From: Allomuricauda ruestringensis DSM 13258
GTDB lineage: Bacteria > Bacteroidota > Bacteroidia > Flavobacteriales > Flavobacteriaceae
Length of the DNA: 64,000 nt
Direction of reading: 5' to 3'
NCBI RefSeq assembly: GCF_000224085.1
Contig: NC_015945.1
Coordinates: forward strand, 372,001 to 436,000
A program made the position numbers and the translations under genes. Under the pieces are notes generated by a model that was not told the DNA's origin, searched no databases, and saw only the letters and a program-made list of their open reading frames with translations. This document shows positions 51,619 to 60,961 of the stretch, one piece after another. The stretch's first letter is position 1. Every line of letters begins with the position of its first letter.

Positions 51619-53301
51619 ATGAGACATCAACTAAGCAAACCAATTACCAACCTATTTTACATCTTTCTTGGATCCCTTTTACTGGTTTCCTGCAAGGATG
51701 AAACCAAAAAAAGTGAAACTCAAAAAGAAGAAAGTAAAAAAAGACCCAATATTGTTTTCATCATTAGTGATGACCATGCTTTTCAGGCCATAAGTGCCTA
51801 CGGTGGGCGATTGGCGGAAGTTGCTCCTACGCCCAATATTGATAGAATCGCCAAGGATGGTATGCTGTTTGAACGTTGTTTGGTGACCAACTCCATTTGT
51901 GGGCCATCAAGGGCTGCCATACTCACAGGTAAGTACAGTCATCAAAACGGTTTTATTGACAATACCATTGGTACCAAATTCGATTTTAGCCAACAAACAT
52001 TTGGCGAACTCCTTCAACAAGCTGGGTATAAAACAGGGGTATTGGGAAAACTTCACTTAGGAGACACCCCATCCAAAGGCTTTGACTATGTAGACATCTT
52101 GCCTGGACAAGGCTCCTACTACAATCCGACCTTTATCAACGAGGAAGGACAGTATCAATTGGAAGGCTATACCACCGAAATTATTACCGACAAAGCCATT
52201 AAATGGATGGATTCTGTTAAGTCTGGAGAGCAACCTTTTATGCTGTTTCTTGGTCATAAATCCCCACACAGGCCTTGGCAACCTGGGCCCAATGAATTGG
52301 GCATGTACGAAAATGTGGAGATTCCTGAACCTGAAACCTTATTTGATGACTATTCCGGAAACAGGGAGGTAGCTTCCTTAAACTATATGTCCATTTCCGA
52401 AGCCATGAAATTGGAACAGGATCTCAAAATAACGGATCAACCCCAAAATGGGTTTACCGAAGAGCAACAAAAACAGTGGGACGCCATTTATGGTCCAATC
52501 AATGAAAAATTCAAAAAGGACAATCCCCAAGGCGACGACCTCACCCGATTCAAGTACCAACGCTATATGCGGGATTACCTTGCCAGTGTGGCCGGGGTGG
52601 ACAAAAGTGTAGGCCACGTCTTGGACTATTTAAAAGATGCTGGACTAGATGAGAACACCATAGTCATCTACACCTCTGATCAAGGGTTTTATTTAGGGGA
52701 GCACGGTTGGTTCGATAAAAGATGGATGTACAAGGAATCCTTGCGCACCCCATTGTTGGTAAAATGGCCCGGAACTGTTAAACCAGGAACGGTCAATACC
52801 GATTTGGTTTCCAATCTCGACTTTGCTGAAACCTTTCTTGACATCGCACAAACCGAAATTCCGGAAGATATGCAAGGAAAAAGTATCCTTCCTGTGTTAG
52901 AAGGAAATACACCTTCCGATTGGCGAAATGCACATTATTACCATTATTACGAGCACCCTTCGGAACATGATGTGAGACGTCATTATGGAATTACTACCGA
53001 TAGGTATAAATTGATTCACTTCTATTACGATATGGATGTGTGGGAATTATATGACTTACAGAAGGATCCCAGTGAACTGAACAACATTTACGGAGATTCC
53101 GAATATACAGAAGTTCAGGACAAACTACATAAACAACTGGAGGAGCTAAGGGTAAAATATGAGGACAATGATTCCTTGAACCAACAATTTATAGAGGAAT
53201 ACAATGAAAAAGTGAAAAAAAATCCTTTAATCGAGTATTGGAAGCTTTCTCCGGAAGAGATGAAGAAACTGTATCAGGAATATTTAAAAAACAGGGAGTA
53301 A
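51619..53301 (+). CDS. Exported sulfatase (S1 family, lipoprotein)
   Basis: A 560-residue arylsulfatase-type enzyme hydrolysing sulfate esters. Lipoprotein signal LFYIFLGSLLLVSC (Cys25). Metal site IVFIISDDHAF (Asp51, Asp52), and the active-site motif ICGPSRAAILTGKYSHQNGF, in which Cys94 of C-x-P-S-R becomes formylglycine. Later marks: GVLGKLHLGDTPSKGFDYV, GHKSPHRPWQPG, TSDQGFYLGEHGWFDKRWMYKESLRTPLLVKWPG. The sequence is of the S1 group that includes GlcNAc-6-sulfatases, but the substrate is not fixed. It stands before an FGE gene that can activate it. Confidence 0.92.
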   Translation: MRHQLSKPITNLFYIFLGSLLLVSCKDETKKSETQKEESKKRPNIVFIISDDHAFQAISAYGGRLAEVAPTPNIDRIAKDGMLFERCLVTNSICGPSRAAILTGKYSHQNGFIDNTIGTKFDFSQQTFGELLQQAGYKTGVLGKLHLGDTPSKGFDYVDILPGQGSYYNPTFINEEGQYQLEGYTTEIITDKAIKWMDSVKSGEQPFMLFLGHKSPHRPWQPGPNELGMYENVEIPEPETLFDDYSGNREVASLNYMSISEAMKLEQDLKITDQPQNGFTEEQQKQWDAIYGPINEKFKKDNPQGDDLTRFKYQRYMRDYLASVAGVDKSVGHVLDYLKDAGLDENTIVIYTSDQGFYLGEHGWFDKRWMYKESLRTPLLVKWPGTVKPGTVNTDLVSNLDFAETFLDIAQTEIPEDMQGKSILPVLEGNTPSDWRNAHYYHYYEHPSEHDVRRHYGITTDRYKLIHFYYDMDVWELYDLQKDPSELNNIYGDSEYTEVQDKLHKQLEELRVKYEDNDSLNQQFIEEYNEKVKKNPLIEYWKLSPEEMKKLYQEYLKNRE

Positions 53302-53367
53302 AGCTTAAACATCTCACGAACCATCGCAAAATACTTCGGATAAAAACATTCAAAAACCGAAAACAAA

Positions 53368-54468
53368 ATGACACCTCAGCGTACCTTTTCTTTTTACTTT
53401 ATATTATTTACCCTGTTTACAAGCTGTAAATCCAAACCGGACCAATCAAAAGAAAGCGTTGGCACTTCCAAAACAATAGAGCATGTAAAGCCAAGCAAAG
53501 CTCCCAGTGAAGCTCCCAAAGGTATGGTATGGATACCCGGCGGGGAATTTAACCAAGGGGCCGTACCCAACGATAACATGGCCATGTCCCACGAAAAACC
53601 TGCGCACAAAGTATATGTTGATGGCTTTTTTATGGACATCCATGAGGTAACCAATGCCCAGTTTGCCAAATTTATTGAGGAAACCGGCTATGTTACCATG
53701 GCCGAACGTGAGATAGATTGGGAAGAAATGAAAAAGCAGTTGCCCGAAGGCACCCAAAAACCCCATGATTCCATTCTACAGCCTGGTTCTTTGGTGTTTA
53801 AAAAGACAAAATCCAGTGTTCCCAATCTGTATGATTACTCCCAATGGTGGGAATGGAAGATCGGTGCCAGTTGGAAGCATCCCAATGGTCCCGACAGCAA
53901 TATTGACGGCAAAGAAGACCATCCTGTGGTTCACATAGCCTTCGAGGATGCACAGGCCTATTGTAAATGGGCAGGACGAAGATTGCCCACGGAAGCTGAA
54001 TGGGAGTTTGCGGCCCGTGCCCAAAAAACGGACAGCAAGTTTTTTTGGGGCGACGACATCGACCAGCTCAGTTCTCATGCCAATTCTTGGGAAGGCGAAT
54101 TTCCCGTGAAAAATACGATGCAAGACGGTTTTGAACGCAGAGCTCCGATCATGAGCTACCCAAAAAACGATTTTGGTCTTTATGATATGGCCGGCAACGT
54201 TTGGGAATGGACCAGCGATTGGTACAACACAAATTACTATCAAAAGCTGGCTTCGAACGGGGAGGTCGCACAAAACCCAAAAGGGGCTGCAAGTGCGTTC
54301 AATTCTAATAATCCTTATGCCAAGGAACGCGTGATCAAAGGGGGATCGTTCCTCTGTAGTGCTTCTTACTGTGCAAGCTATAGAATTTCGGCACGCATGG
54401 CCACTAGTCCGGATTCGGGTATGGAGCATTTGGGCTTTAGGACCGTTCACTCAGCAAATATGCCATAA
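53368..54468 (+). CDS. Formylglycine-generating enzyme, lipoprotein type
   Basis: A 366-residue SUMF1-fold protein that oxidises the sulfatase Cys to formylglycine with O2 and copper. Lipoprotein signal FYFILFTLFTSC (Cys20). FGE marks: GMVWIPGGEFNQG, MDIHEVTNAQFAKFI, HPVVHIAFEDAQAYCKWAGRRLPTEAEWEFAARA, NDFGLYDMAGNVWEWTSDWY, and the end ASYRISARM with PDSGMEHLGFR. Both catalytic cysteines are there, Cys330 and Cys335 in SFLCSASYC, with the five-residue spacing of the human enzyme. So it is a true FGE rather than a decoy domain. Sixty-six bases after the sulfatase stop; the AraC gene follows by twelve. Confidence 0.93.
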   Translation: MTPQRTFSFYFILFTLFTSCKSKPDQSKESVGTSKTIEHVKPSKAPSEAPKGMVWIPGGEFNQGAVPNDNMAMSHEKPAHKVYVDGFFMDIHEVTNAQFAKFIEETGYVTMAEREIDWEEMKKQLPEGTQKPHDSILQPGSLVFKKTKSSVPNLYDYSQWWEWKIGASWKHPNGPDSNIDGKEDHPVVHIAFEDAQAYCKWAGRRLPTEAEWEFAARAQKTDSKFFWGDDIDQLSSHANSWEGEFPVKNTMQDGFERRAPIMSYPKNDFGLYDMAGNVWEWTSDWYNTNYYQKLASNGEVAQNPKGAASAFNSNNPYAKERVIKGGSFLCSASYCASYRISARMATSPDSGMEHLGFRTVHSANMP

Positions 54469-54480
54469 TTTTAGTGACGT

Positions 54481-55293
54481 ATGAGTACAGCAATTAAAGT
54501 GAACAACAAGATTTCCCTTGCACTGGATATAAAAATCGAACTTTTTGATGTGAACAAACGCTATACCAGACCACACCGGCACAATAAGTATCTGGAACTG
54601 GTTTATTTCAGCAAGGGATCAGGTTTTCACTATATGGATCAAGATTCGTATGAAATCAAACCTCCTATTGCTTTTATCATCAAAAAAGATGAAGTGCACC
54701 ATTGGCAGATTGACACCGTACCCGAAGGGTATGTCATTATAATTAAAGATGGTTTTTTGGACAAAACATTGGACAAACACATCAATGATCAATTTAGACA
54801 ACTTGAAAATCACCGAGCATTTGAAGTGCCCATTGATGCATCGCTCAACTCCCTCTTTCAATTGGCTTCCGAACTGGTGAAAAATCAAGCAAAAAGTTCC
54901 CAAATTACGGTAGAAGGAATTCTTAAGGCCCTGCTGTCCAAAATATTGCACTACGCACCCAACAAATCCCATTCGGAACAGAATTTGGCATTTCATTTTA
55001 AACAGCTACTTCAAGAAAGCCCAAAAAATGATGTCTCACATTACGCTGATTTATTGCATACCAGCTCCCAGAACCTAAACACCCATTGTAAAAAAGAGTT
55101 CGGCAAGACGGCTTCACAGGTAATTGCACAACATATTGTACAAGAAGCAAAACGCCAACTTACCTATACCAACCTTTCGATAAGCGAGATAGCTTATGCC
55201 ACAAATTTTAAGGACAGCTCCCATTTTATAAAATATTTTAAGCGGTTTGAAGGAGTGACCCCGCTACAGTTCAAGAAAAGCAAGGTTTTATAG
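54481..55293 (+). CDS. AraC family transcriptional regulator
   Basis: A 270-residue regulator. The N-terminal half is a cupin-like sensor (RPHRHNKYLELVYFSKGSGFHYMDQDSYEIKPPIAFIIKKDEVHHWQI), with several His that could hold a ligand or metal. The C-terminal half (about 180-270) has the two helix-turn-helix motifs of AraC: LLHTSSQNLNTHCKKEFGKTASQVIAQHIVQEAKRQLTYTNLSISEIAYATNFKDSSHFIKYFKRFEGVTP. It is coupled to the FGE gene and probably controls this locus or the TonB receptor after it. Confidence 0.93.
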   Translation: MSTAIKVNNKISLALDIKIELFDVNKRYTRPHRHNKYLELVYFSKGSGFHYMDQDSYEIKPPIAFIIKKDEVHHWQIDTVPEGYVIIIKDGFLDKTLDKHINDQFRQLENHRAFEVPIDASLNSLFQLASELVKNQAKSSQITVEGILKALLSKILHYAPNKSHSEQNLAFHFKQLLQESPKNDVSHYADLLHTSSQNLNTHCKKEFGKTASQVIAQHIVQEAKRQLTYTNLSISEIAYATNFKDSSHFIKYFKRFEGVTPLQFKKSKVL

Positions 55294-55376
55294 ATACCAT
55301 TCTTTTTTCAAAAGGACTATAATCATGCTATTGCGGTATTTAATTTTGAGGCAATTCAAAATATCAGCCGTATACC

Positions 55377-57851
55377 ATGTTGTACAGATTCCCCCTCTGC
55401 TTTCTTTTGCTCTTGCTCGCAACCGTTACATCCGCCCAGATTACTGGTAAAATTGTCGATGCAACGGGACAAGCCCCCTTGGAATATGCCACTGCGGCCC
55501 TATATGACCAATCATCGGAACAGCTGATTACAGGAGTCATCACGGATTTAGATGGAAATTTTAACATGGAGGGAGTAAAAAAAGGCACCTATTATCTTGA
55601 GGCTTCCTTTATGGGATATCGCACAAGAGTGGTCAAGGATATTGAAATCCCTAATAGAAACGCTAAAATACGGCTTAGAACCATAGCATTGTCCATGGGC
55701 GAAAATCAACTGGATGAAGTTGTTGTTGAGGGAGAACGGGCGGCTATTATCAACAAAATTGACCGGCAGGTTTTCGATGCCACCAATTTTCAGAACAGTC
55801 AAGGGGGAAGTGCTACGGATGTGATACGGAACATTCCTTCGGTTACGGTAAACGGTTTGGGTGAGATCAATGTGCGGGGCAGTAGTGGCTTTGTGGTCTT
55901 GCTCAATGGCAAACCCGTGCAAGGAGGGGCTTCGACCTTATTGAACCAACTACCTGCCAACTCCATTGACCAAGTTGAAGTGATTACGGCTCCTTCGGCC
56001 AAATATGATCCTGAAGGAAAAGCTGGAATTCTCAACATAATCACTAAAAAAGGAGCTATTGACGGAGCATTTGCCCAAATCAATGTAAAGGGAGGATTAC
56101 CATCCATAGAAAAATATGACAACGCAGAGGCCCATCAACGTTATGGTGTTGATGCTACCTATAACATGGTCAAGGGCGATTGGAACATTTCCCTTGGGGC
56201 CAACTACCAGAGAAATGATCTTGGGGGACGACGCGAAGGGGATGTCTTTACCATTAATAATGATACGTTGACCCAGTTTCCATCCGATGGAGAACGAAGT
56301 TTTGACGAGGTTAACTATAGCGGAAGGTTTTCGGTGGACTACACCCCGGACAGTACCAATACATATTCCCTCGGTTTTTATGCAGGCAAACGCAGCAAGG
56401 ACAGGACTGCGGATATCCTTTATTATGACAACCATGCCATAACACCGGTAATGGGCGGGAATCGCGTGTATACCATGCAGTACTTTAACGAGAACTTAAG
56501 GATCAGAAAAGGGGACTTTGTTTTGGGAAGCCTGGATTATGCCCACACCTTTAACAATACTTCCAAACTTTCCACTTCATTCCTATATGAATATACATTG
56601 TTGGGAGGGCCGACCACCAACCGCAATCTTGGGTACCCGGACACAAACACGGTCCTGCAGGACGAATACAACACCAACGACAACCCTTTGCACGGAATTC
56701 GTTTTCAGCTAGATTATATGTGGAATCCATTTTCCTTTGGGCAACTGGAAACAGGCTACCAGTACCGATTATTGGATCATACGGGCGATTTTGTTTATGA
56801 AAGAAGAAACAATGAAACTGGACAATTTGAACTGGTACCAGAATTTTCGAGCGAGGTGGACCTCAAAAGAAAATTACATTCCGGTTATGCCCAATTGAGC
56901 GGTAAAAAAGAATCATGGGAATATTCCGCAGGAACAAGGGTCGAAGCCATGAATCGGGAATTTGACCTTAGGGACAAGACCAATACCATAGACACCACCT
57001 ATGTGTACGATTACGTAAAACTGTTCCCATCTGCCTCGGCGCAATACACCTTTAAGAACAATACTAAAGTAAAAGCGGCCTATAGCAAAAGAGTGGAACG
57101 CACCACCACCTTTAAAATGAACCCGTTTCCTGAACGGGAACATTCCGAGACCTTGGAACAGGGAGACCCTACATTAAAGCCAGAATTTATTGATTTGTTC
57201 GAGTTGGGGGTGACCAAAAACTTCAAAGGGGGAAACTCGGTTTATGCCACGGCCTACTTTCAGGATGTCAAGAACCTCGTCAATCGGGTCAATACGGTTT
57301 ATAACGACACCATCTTGAACCGTATTTACACCAATGTGGGTAAGGCCCGCTCCTTAGGCTTGGAAATCGGAGCTCAAATCAAACCAACCAAAAACTGGTC
57401 CAACTTTATCGGGGGCAATCTCTATACCTACAAAATAGATGGCTCTTTTGATGGAAGACCTGTGGATTCGGAAACCTTTGTATATTCCATTAACGCCAAC
57501 AGCACCGTTGACTTTTCCGAAACAGCATCACTCCAGTTTACATTCAACTATATTTCGGATAGAAACACGGCCCAGGGAGAAGATTCGCGTTTCTACTCCC
57601 CTAATCTCACTTTTAGAAAAACCTTTTTTAACAATCGTCTTAGCGCAACATTGCAATGGCAGAATATAGACCTTGGGCTACTGGATACAAACGAGCAAAG
57701 AATCACCACTTTTAGGGAAGGTGAGTTTTATACGACCACAAATTATGTCTACGAAGTGGATATGATCATCCTCAACCTCTCCTACACCTTCAATAACAGA
57801 AAGAACAAATCAAGGTTCATTGACAGTGAATTTGGAAAAAATGAATTTTAA
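55377..57851 (+). CDS. TonB-dependent outer-membrane receptor
   Basis: An 824-residue outer-membrane receptor. Signal FPLCFLLLLLATVTSAQ, then a CarboxypepD-regulatory-like domain (ITGKIVDATGQAPLEYATAALYDQSS to about residue 100), then the plug (LDEVVVEGERAAIINKIDRQVFD, GGSATDVIRNIPSVTVNGLGEINVRGSSGF, and AGILNIITKKGA) and the 22-stranded barrel, ending SRFIDSEFGKNEF. This is the single-chain (not SusC) group with a carboxypeptidase-like start. It lies 83 bases past the AraC gene; it may import the product of the sulfatase locus, but the substrate is unknown. Confidence 0.9.
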   Translation: MLYRFPLCFLLLLLATVTSAQITGKIVDATGQAPLEYATAALYDQSSEQLITGVITDLDGNFNMEGVKKGTYYLEASFMGYRTRVVKDIEIPNRNAKIRLRTIALSMGENQLDEVVVEGERAAIINKIDRQVFDATNFQNSQGGSATDVIRNIPSVTVNGLGEINVRGSSGFVVLLNGKPVQGGASTLLNQLPANSIDQVEVITAPSAKYDPEGKAGILNIITKKGAIDGAFAQINVKGGLPSIEKYDNAEAHQRYGVDATYNMVKGDWNISLGANYQRNDLGGRREGDVFTINNDTLTQFPSDGERSFDEVNYSGRFSVDYTPDSTNTYSLGFYAGKRSKDRTADILYYDNHAITPVMGGNRVYTMQYFNENLRIRKGDFVLGSLDYAHTFNNTSKLSTSFLYEYTLLGGPTTNRNLGYPDTNTVLQDEYNTNDNPLHGIRFQLDYMWNPFSFGQLETGYQYRLLDHTGDFVYERRNNETGQFELVPEFSSEVDLKRKLHSGYAQLSGKKESWEYSAGTRVEAMNREFDLRDKTNTIDTTYVYDYVKLFPSASAQYTFKNNTKVKAAYSKRVERTTTFKMNPFPEREHSETLEQGDPTLKPEFIDLFELGVTKNFKGGNSVYATAYFQDVKNLVNRVNTVYNDTILNRIYTNVGKARSLGLEIGAQIKPTKNWSNFIGGNLYTYKIDGSFDGRPVDSETFVYSINANSTVDFSETASLQFTFNYISDRNTAQGEDSRFYSPNLTFRKTFFNNRLSATLQWQNIDLGLLDTNEQRITTFREGEFYTTTNYVYEVDMIILNLSYTFNNRKNKSRFIDSEFGKNEF

Positions 57852-57942
57852 TTGATTATTGAAACCATAAATCATTTAGAAAACACCAAATACATAGGGA
57901 CAATTCTTCATTTTCGGGTATTCTGCAGCTCCTCAACCTTTA

Positions 57943-58797
57943 TCAATGCCCACCAAAATCAGGTAGTACCAGCAAAGGTATTTCGGTCCTCCCTCCCACT
58001 TTTTTCACCACAGGTTCCCGGGTGAGGCTTTCAAAAAAACCATGGGAATGCTTGGTCAGTACGACCAAGTCCACTTTCAATCCTTCGGTAAATTTCAAAA
58101 TGGCATCCGTCACATTGGACGACATGGGAACTTCATGGAACACCATCTGGAAACCCTTGAAACGCTCCATCAACATCTTTTTGTTGGTTTCTTGCTGTTC
58201 CGATAATATAAACTCCTGGGCCACGTGCAAAATATGTACTTCAGGTTTCCATATTTCCATCAAATCCTGTATGGCAAACAACATTTTTTTGGGTTCATAG
58301 TGGGCGAATTCCGTAGGAAAGGCCATGGATTTGAGCCTTTGGAAATTAAAAGAACCTGGGACCAACAGCGTTGCGCAATTATCGATTCCCCGAATAACCT
58401 TCAGGGCATTGCTGCCAAAAAACAGCTTCTTGGATCCCGTGGCCCCATGGGTCCCCATAACAATGTTGTCAATGTCAAGTTTGGGGATCAGTTCTTGGAT
58501 GTTTTCCACCAACCCACCGGTAAAGGACAAGGTCTCAAAAATGTGTTTTTTGTTCTTGTGATGTTTCAGCAAATACTCCTTGATTTTATGGAGCTCCCCC
58601 TCCGATTCGGCAGCCAATGAAGCATATACGTTCCCTGCTCTGGAAGTGCTCTTAAATCCCAACACATTCTGCTGTTTTGGTTCAAAGGTGTGCAATAGGT
58701 AAAATCTGCATTCCAAAGGTGCATACAGTTTGGTGGCCGTAAAAATGGCATTCCAGGCGTTTTTGGAAAAATCGGTGGGCAAAAGGATGTTCTTCAT
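57943..58797 (-). CDS. Universal stress protein, two domains
   Basis: A 284-residue protein made of two UspA domains in tandem. First domain: ILLPTDFSKNAWNAIFTATKLY with GTHGATGSKKLFFGSNALKVIRG (G-2x-G-9x-G-(S/T) nucleotide motif); the second: FPTEFAHYEPKKMLFAIQDLM, HILHVAQEF, KVDLVVLTKHSHGFFESLT, which lacks a clean nucleotide motif. It starts six bases after the other Usp gene, so they form one unit. Tandem Usp proteins of this kind bind ATP and take part in stress survival. Confidence 0.9.
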   Translation of the reverse strand: MKNILLPTDFSKNAWNAIFTATKLYAPLECRFYLLHTFEPKQQNVLGFKSTSRAGNVYASLAAESEGELHKIKEYLLKHHKNKKHIFETLSFTGGLVENIQELIPKLDIDNIVMGTHGATGSKKLFFGSNALKVIRGIDNCATLLVPGSFNFQRLKSMAFPTEFAHYEPKKMLFAIQDLMEIWKPEVHILHVAQEFILSEQQETNKKMLMERFKGFQMVFHEVPMSSNVTDAILKFTEGLKVDLVVLTKHSHGFFESLTREPVVKKVGGRTEIPLLVLPDFGGH

Positions 58798-58803
58798 TGC
58801 GCT

Positions 58804-59661
58804 TTACTTTGAAATTTCGGATGTATCGGGAAGCACCAAAAATGGTATTTGGGAATGGTACCCCACAACATCCACATTCTGTTTCATGACAAGTCGTTCC
58901 AAAAAAGAGTGTTTCCTGTTCATCATGGCCACCAGACCAATGTGATGTTTTTCGATATAATCATGCACAATATTGGGCATATACTCATCAGTGTTGTCCA
59001 TAAAATTGACGTTTGGGATCGTTTTCAGTATTTTTTGGAGGTGCTGCTTGTTTTGTGTTTGTGCCTTGGTAAGGCCATGTCCTTCCAGAGCGTGCAGCAC
59101 ATGTAGGTCCATCCCAAACCTTTTGACCAGGTCCAAGAGGGGGGCCAGTTCACTGGACTTATATTTTGACCAGTAATCCGTGGGCAACAACACTTTTTTG
59201 ATGTCCCTGAAGCCGTAGCCACTGGGAACGGCCAAAACGGGCACTGGTGATTTTTTGATGACGTGAACGGTGTTGGAGCCCAGAAAAAACTCCTTGGCAC
59301 CGGTCGCCCCTTGGGTCCCCATAACCACCAAATCAATATCTCTATCTTGGCACACTTCGTTGACCTCATCGGGCAGTGTGTTGAAAGCTGACAGGATTTC
59401 CAAGGTATGCCTTGGATTGTAGTGGTCGTTTTTGATACGTTCCGATGTACTTTCCAATCCATTCAGGGAAATGTCCACCCCAATATCCGGAATGGCACTG
59501 GCCATAGGGCCTCCGAGCATATAATCTAGTCTGTAAAAAGCCGGTGTGTAGGCGTTCAAAAGGTAGAAAGTGCATTTCTCCTCCTTAAAAAGTTCCAAAG
59601 CGTAAAGGATTGCGTTCCATGCATTCTTGGAAAAATCGGTGGGCAGCAGTATTTTTTTCAT
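58804..59661 (-). CDS. Universal stress protein, two domains
   Basis: A 285-residue protein with two Usp domains, a paralogue of the neighbour. First: ILLPTDFSKNAWNAILYALELF, DLVVMGTQGATGAKEFFLGSNTVHVIKKS with the G-2x-G-9x-G nucleotide site; second: VLLPTDYWSKYKSSELAPLLDLV, HVLHALEGH and HHIGLVAMMNRKHSFLERLVM. N-terminal motif KKILLPTDFSKNAWNAI is shared with the next gene, showing duplication. Transcribed away from the ABC exporter genes. The upstream gap to 59876 has no clear promoter. Confidence 0.9.
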   Translation of the reverse strand: MKKILLPTDFSKNAWNAILYALELFKEEKCTFYLLNAYTPAFYRLDYMLGGPMASAIPDIGVDISLNGLESTSERIKNDHYNPRHTLEILSAFNTLPDEVNEVCQDRDIDLVVMGTQGATGAKEFFLGSNTVHVIKKSPVPVLAVPSGYGFRDIKKVLLPTDYWSKYKSSELAPLLDLVKRFGMDLHVLHALEGHGLTKAQTQNKQHLQKILKTIPNVNFMDNTDEYMPNIVHDYIEKHHIGLVAMMNRKHSFLERLVMKQNVDVVGYHSQIPFLVLPDTSEISK

Positions 59662-59875
59662 AATCTCTTATTTTAAAGGGATTGGATGCTTCCTTTGCAA
59701 ACACTTTTGTGCGCTACTTTGAATGATTCAATATTAGGACATGATGGGCTCTTTTGCCATGATCTGAATCATATAGGCATCTCAGATAACACGGGTATAG
59801 TACCGTTACTGATCTTGCTCATGTCCCAGATCGGTATTTTATTGGTAATTTGAACAATATCCCATGCCGATTACA

Positions 59876-60961
59876 ATGAAACACTTTTTGCTGTCCACCA
59901 TCTTCTTTTCCTTCCTATTTGCGTGCTCAGGTCCAGTTGAAAAAATATATCCAGATAAATTGCCGATGACCGAATCGGTATATGCTTCTGCCACCGTGCA
60001 GCCCGATAGCATGTATCAGGTCCACTCCGTGGCCATGGGCATTCTGGACAAGATCTGGGTAGAAGAAGGCGATAAAGTGGCCAAAGGAGACCACATTCTA
60101 CAAATCACCAACACCTCCCCTGAACTGAACAAGGAAAATGCCAGATTGTCCTTAGAACTGGCCCGAAAAAATTACAGTAGCACTTCCGCGGTGCTAAGCA
60201 GTATAGAGGATGAAATCCAAGCGGCAAAACTCCAGCTCAAAAACGATTCCATCAACTATAACCGTCAAAAAAAGCTCTGGGACCAAAACATTGGCTCCAA
60301 AGTGGAGTTTGACAACAAAAAACTGGCCTATAACCTTTCCCAAAATCATCTGGAACTCCTAAAAAAGAAATTTAATCAGGCTAAAAACGAACTGGAAACC
60401 CAACTTAGGCAAGCAGAGAACAATTATAAAACCTCGCTCACGACCACCAACGATTTTACCATTACGAGCAAAATAAACGGAACGGTGTATGCGCTTTATA
60501 AAAATCCCGGGGAAATTGTGAATACTGTGGAACCCGTGGCTACCGTGGGCAAAAGCGATATGTTTGTTGTGGAGTTATTGGTGGACGAGGTGGATATCGT
60601 GAAACTCCATATCGGGCAAAAGGTATTCATCACGCTCGATTCTTATGGCGAAACCGTTTTTGAAGGAACCTTGGATAAAATCTTTCCCAGAAAAGATGAA
60701 CGTTCACAAACTTTCAAGGTAGAAGCATTGTTCAATGACCCGCCAGAGACCTTATATCCAGGCCTTTCTGGAGAAGGGAATATTGTCATCGCAGAAAAGA
60801 AAGAAGCCCTTGTCATTCCAAAAGCATATCTGATCAATGGGTCCAAAGTGCTTACGGATGAGGGCGAAACATCTGTGACCATTGGCCTTGAAAACATGGT
60901 CATGGTGGAGATTTTGGATGGGATCAACGAAAACACGGCCATATACAAACCTGAACCATGA
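59876..60961 (+). CDS. HlyD/MacA-type periplasmic adaptor lipoprotein
   Basis: A 361-residue membrane-fusion protein. Lipoprotein signal MKHFLLSTIFFSFLFAC (ATG at 59876; another in-frame ATG four codons earlier is possible), then MYQVHSVAMGILDKIWVEEGDKVAKGDHIL, the first biotinyl-lipoyl half, a long coiled-coil hairpin (NARLSLELARKNYSS through ELETQLRQAENNYK), the second lipoyl half (ITSKINGTVYALYKNPGEIV), and the beta-barrel VVELLVDEVDIVKLHIGQKVF. It overlaps the permease gene by four bases, so the three genes make an ABC tripartite exporter in the MacAB style. No TolC gene is present here. Confidence 0.9.
   Translation: MKHFLLSTIFFSFLFACSGPVEKIYPDKLPMTESVYASATVQPDSMYQVHSVAMGILDKIWVEEGDKVAKGDHILQITNTSPELNKENARLSLELARKNYSSTSAVLSSIEDEIQAAKLQLKNDSINYNRQKKLWDQNIGSKVEFDNKKLAYNLSQNHLELLKKKFNQAKNELETQLRQAENNYKTSLTTTNDFTITSKINGTVYALYKNPGEIVNTVEPVATVGKSDMFVVELLVDEVDIVKLHIGQKVFITLDSYGETVFEGTLDKIFPRKDERSQTFKVEALFNDPPETLYPGLSGEGNIVIAEKKEALVIPKAYLINGSKVLTDEGETSVTIGLENMVMVEILDGINENTAIYKPEP

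Noticed and set aside
51379..51630. 83-codon minus-strand frame upstream of the sulfatase
   Set aside because: No family features; composition is that of translated A/T-rich intergenic DNA and it overlaps the GGTCAACA boxes and the sulfatase start.
53776..54450. 224-codon minus-strand frame opposite the FGE gene
   Set aside because: Shadow of a conserved gene, with no signal, domain or homologous pattern.
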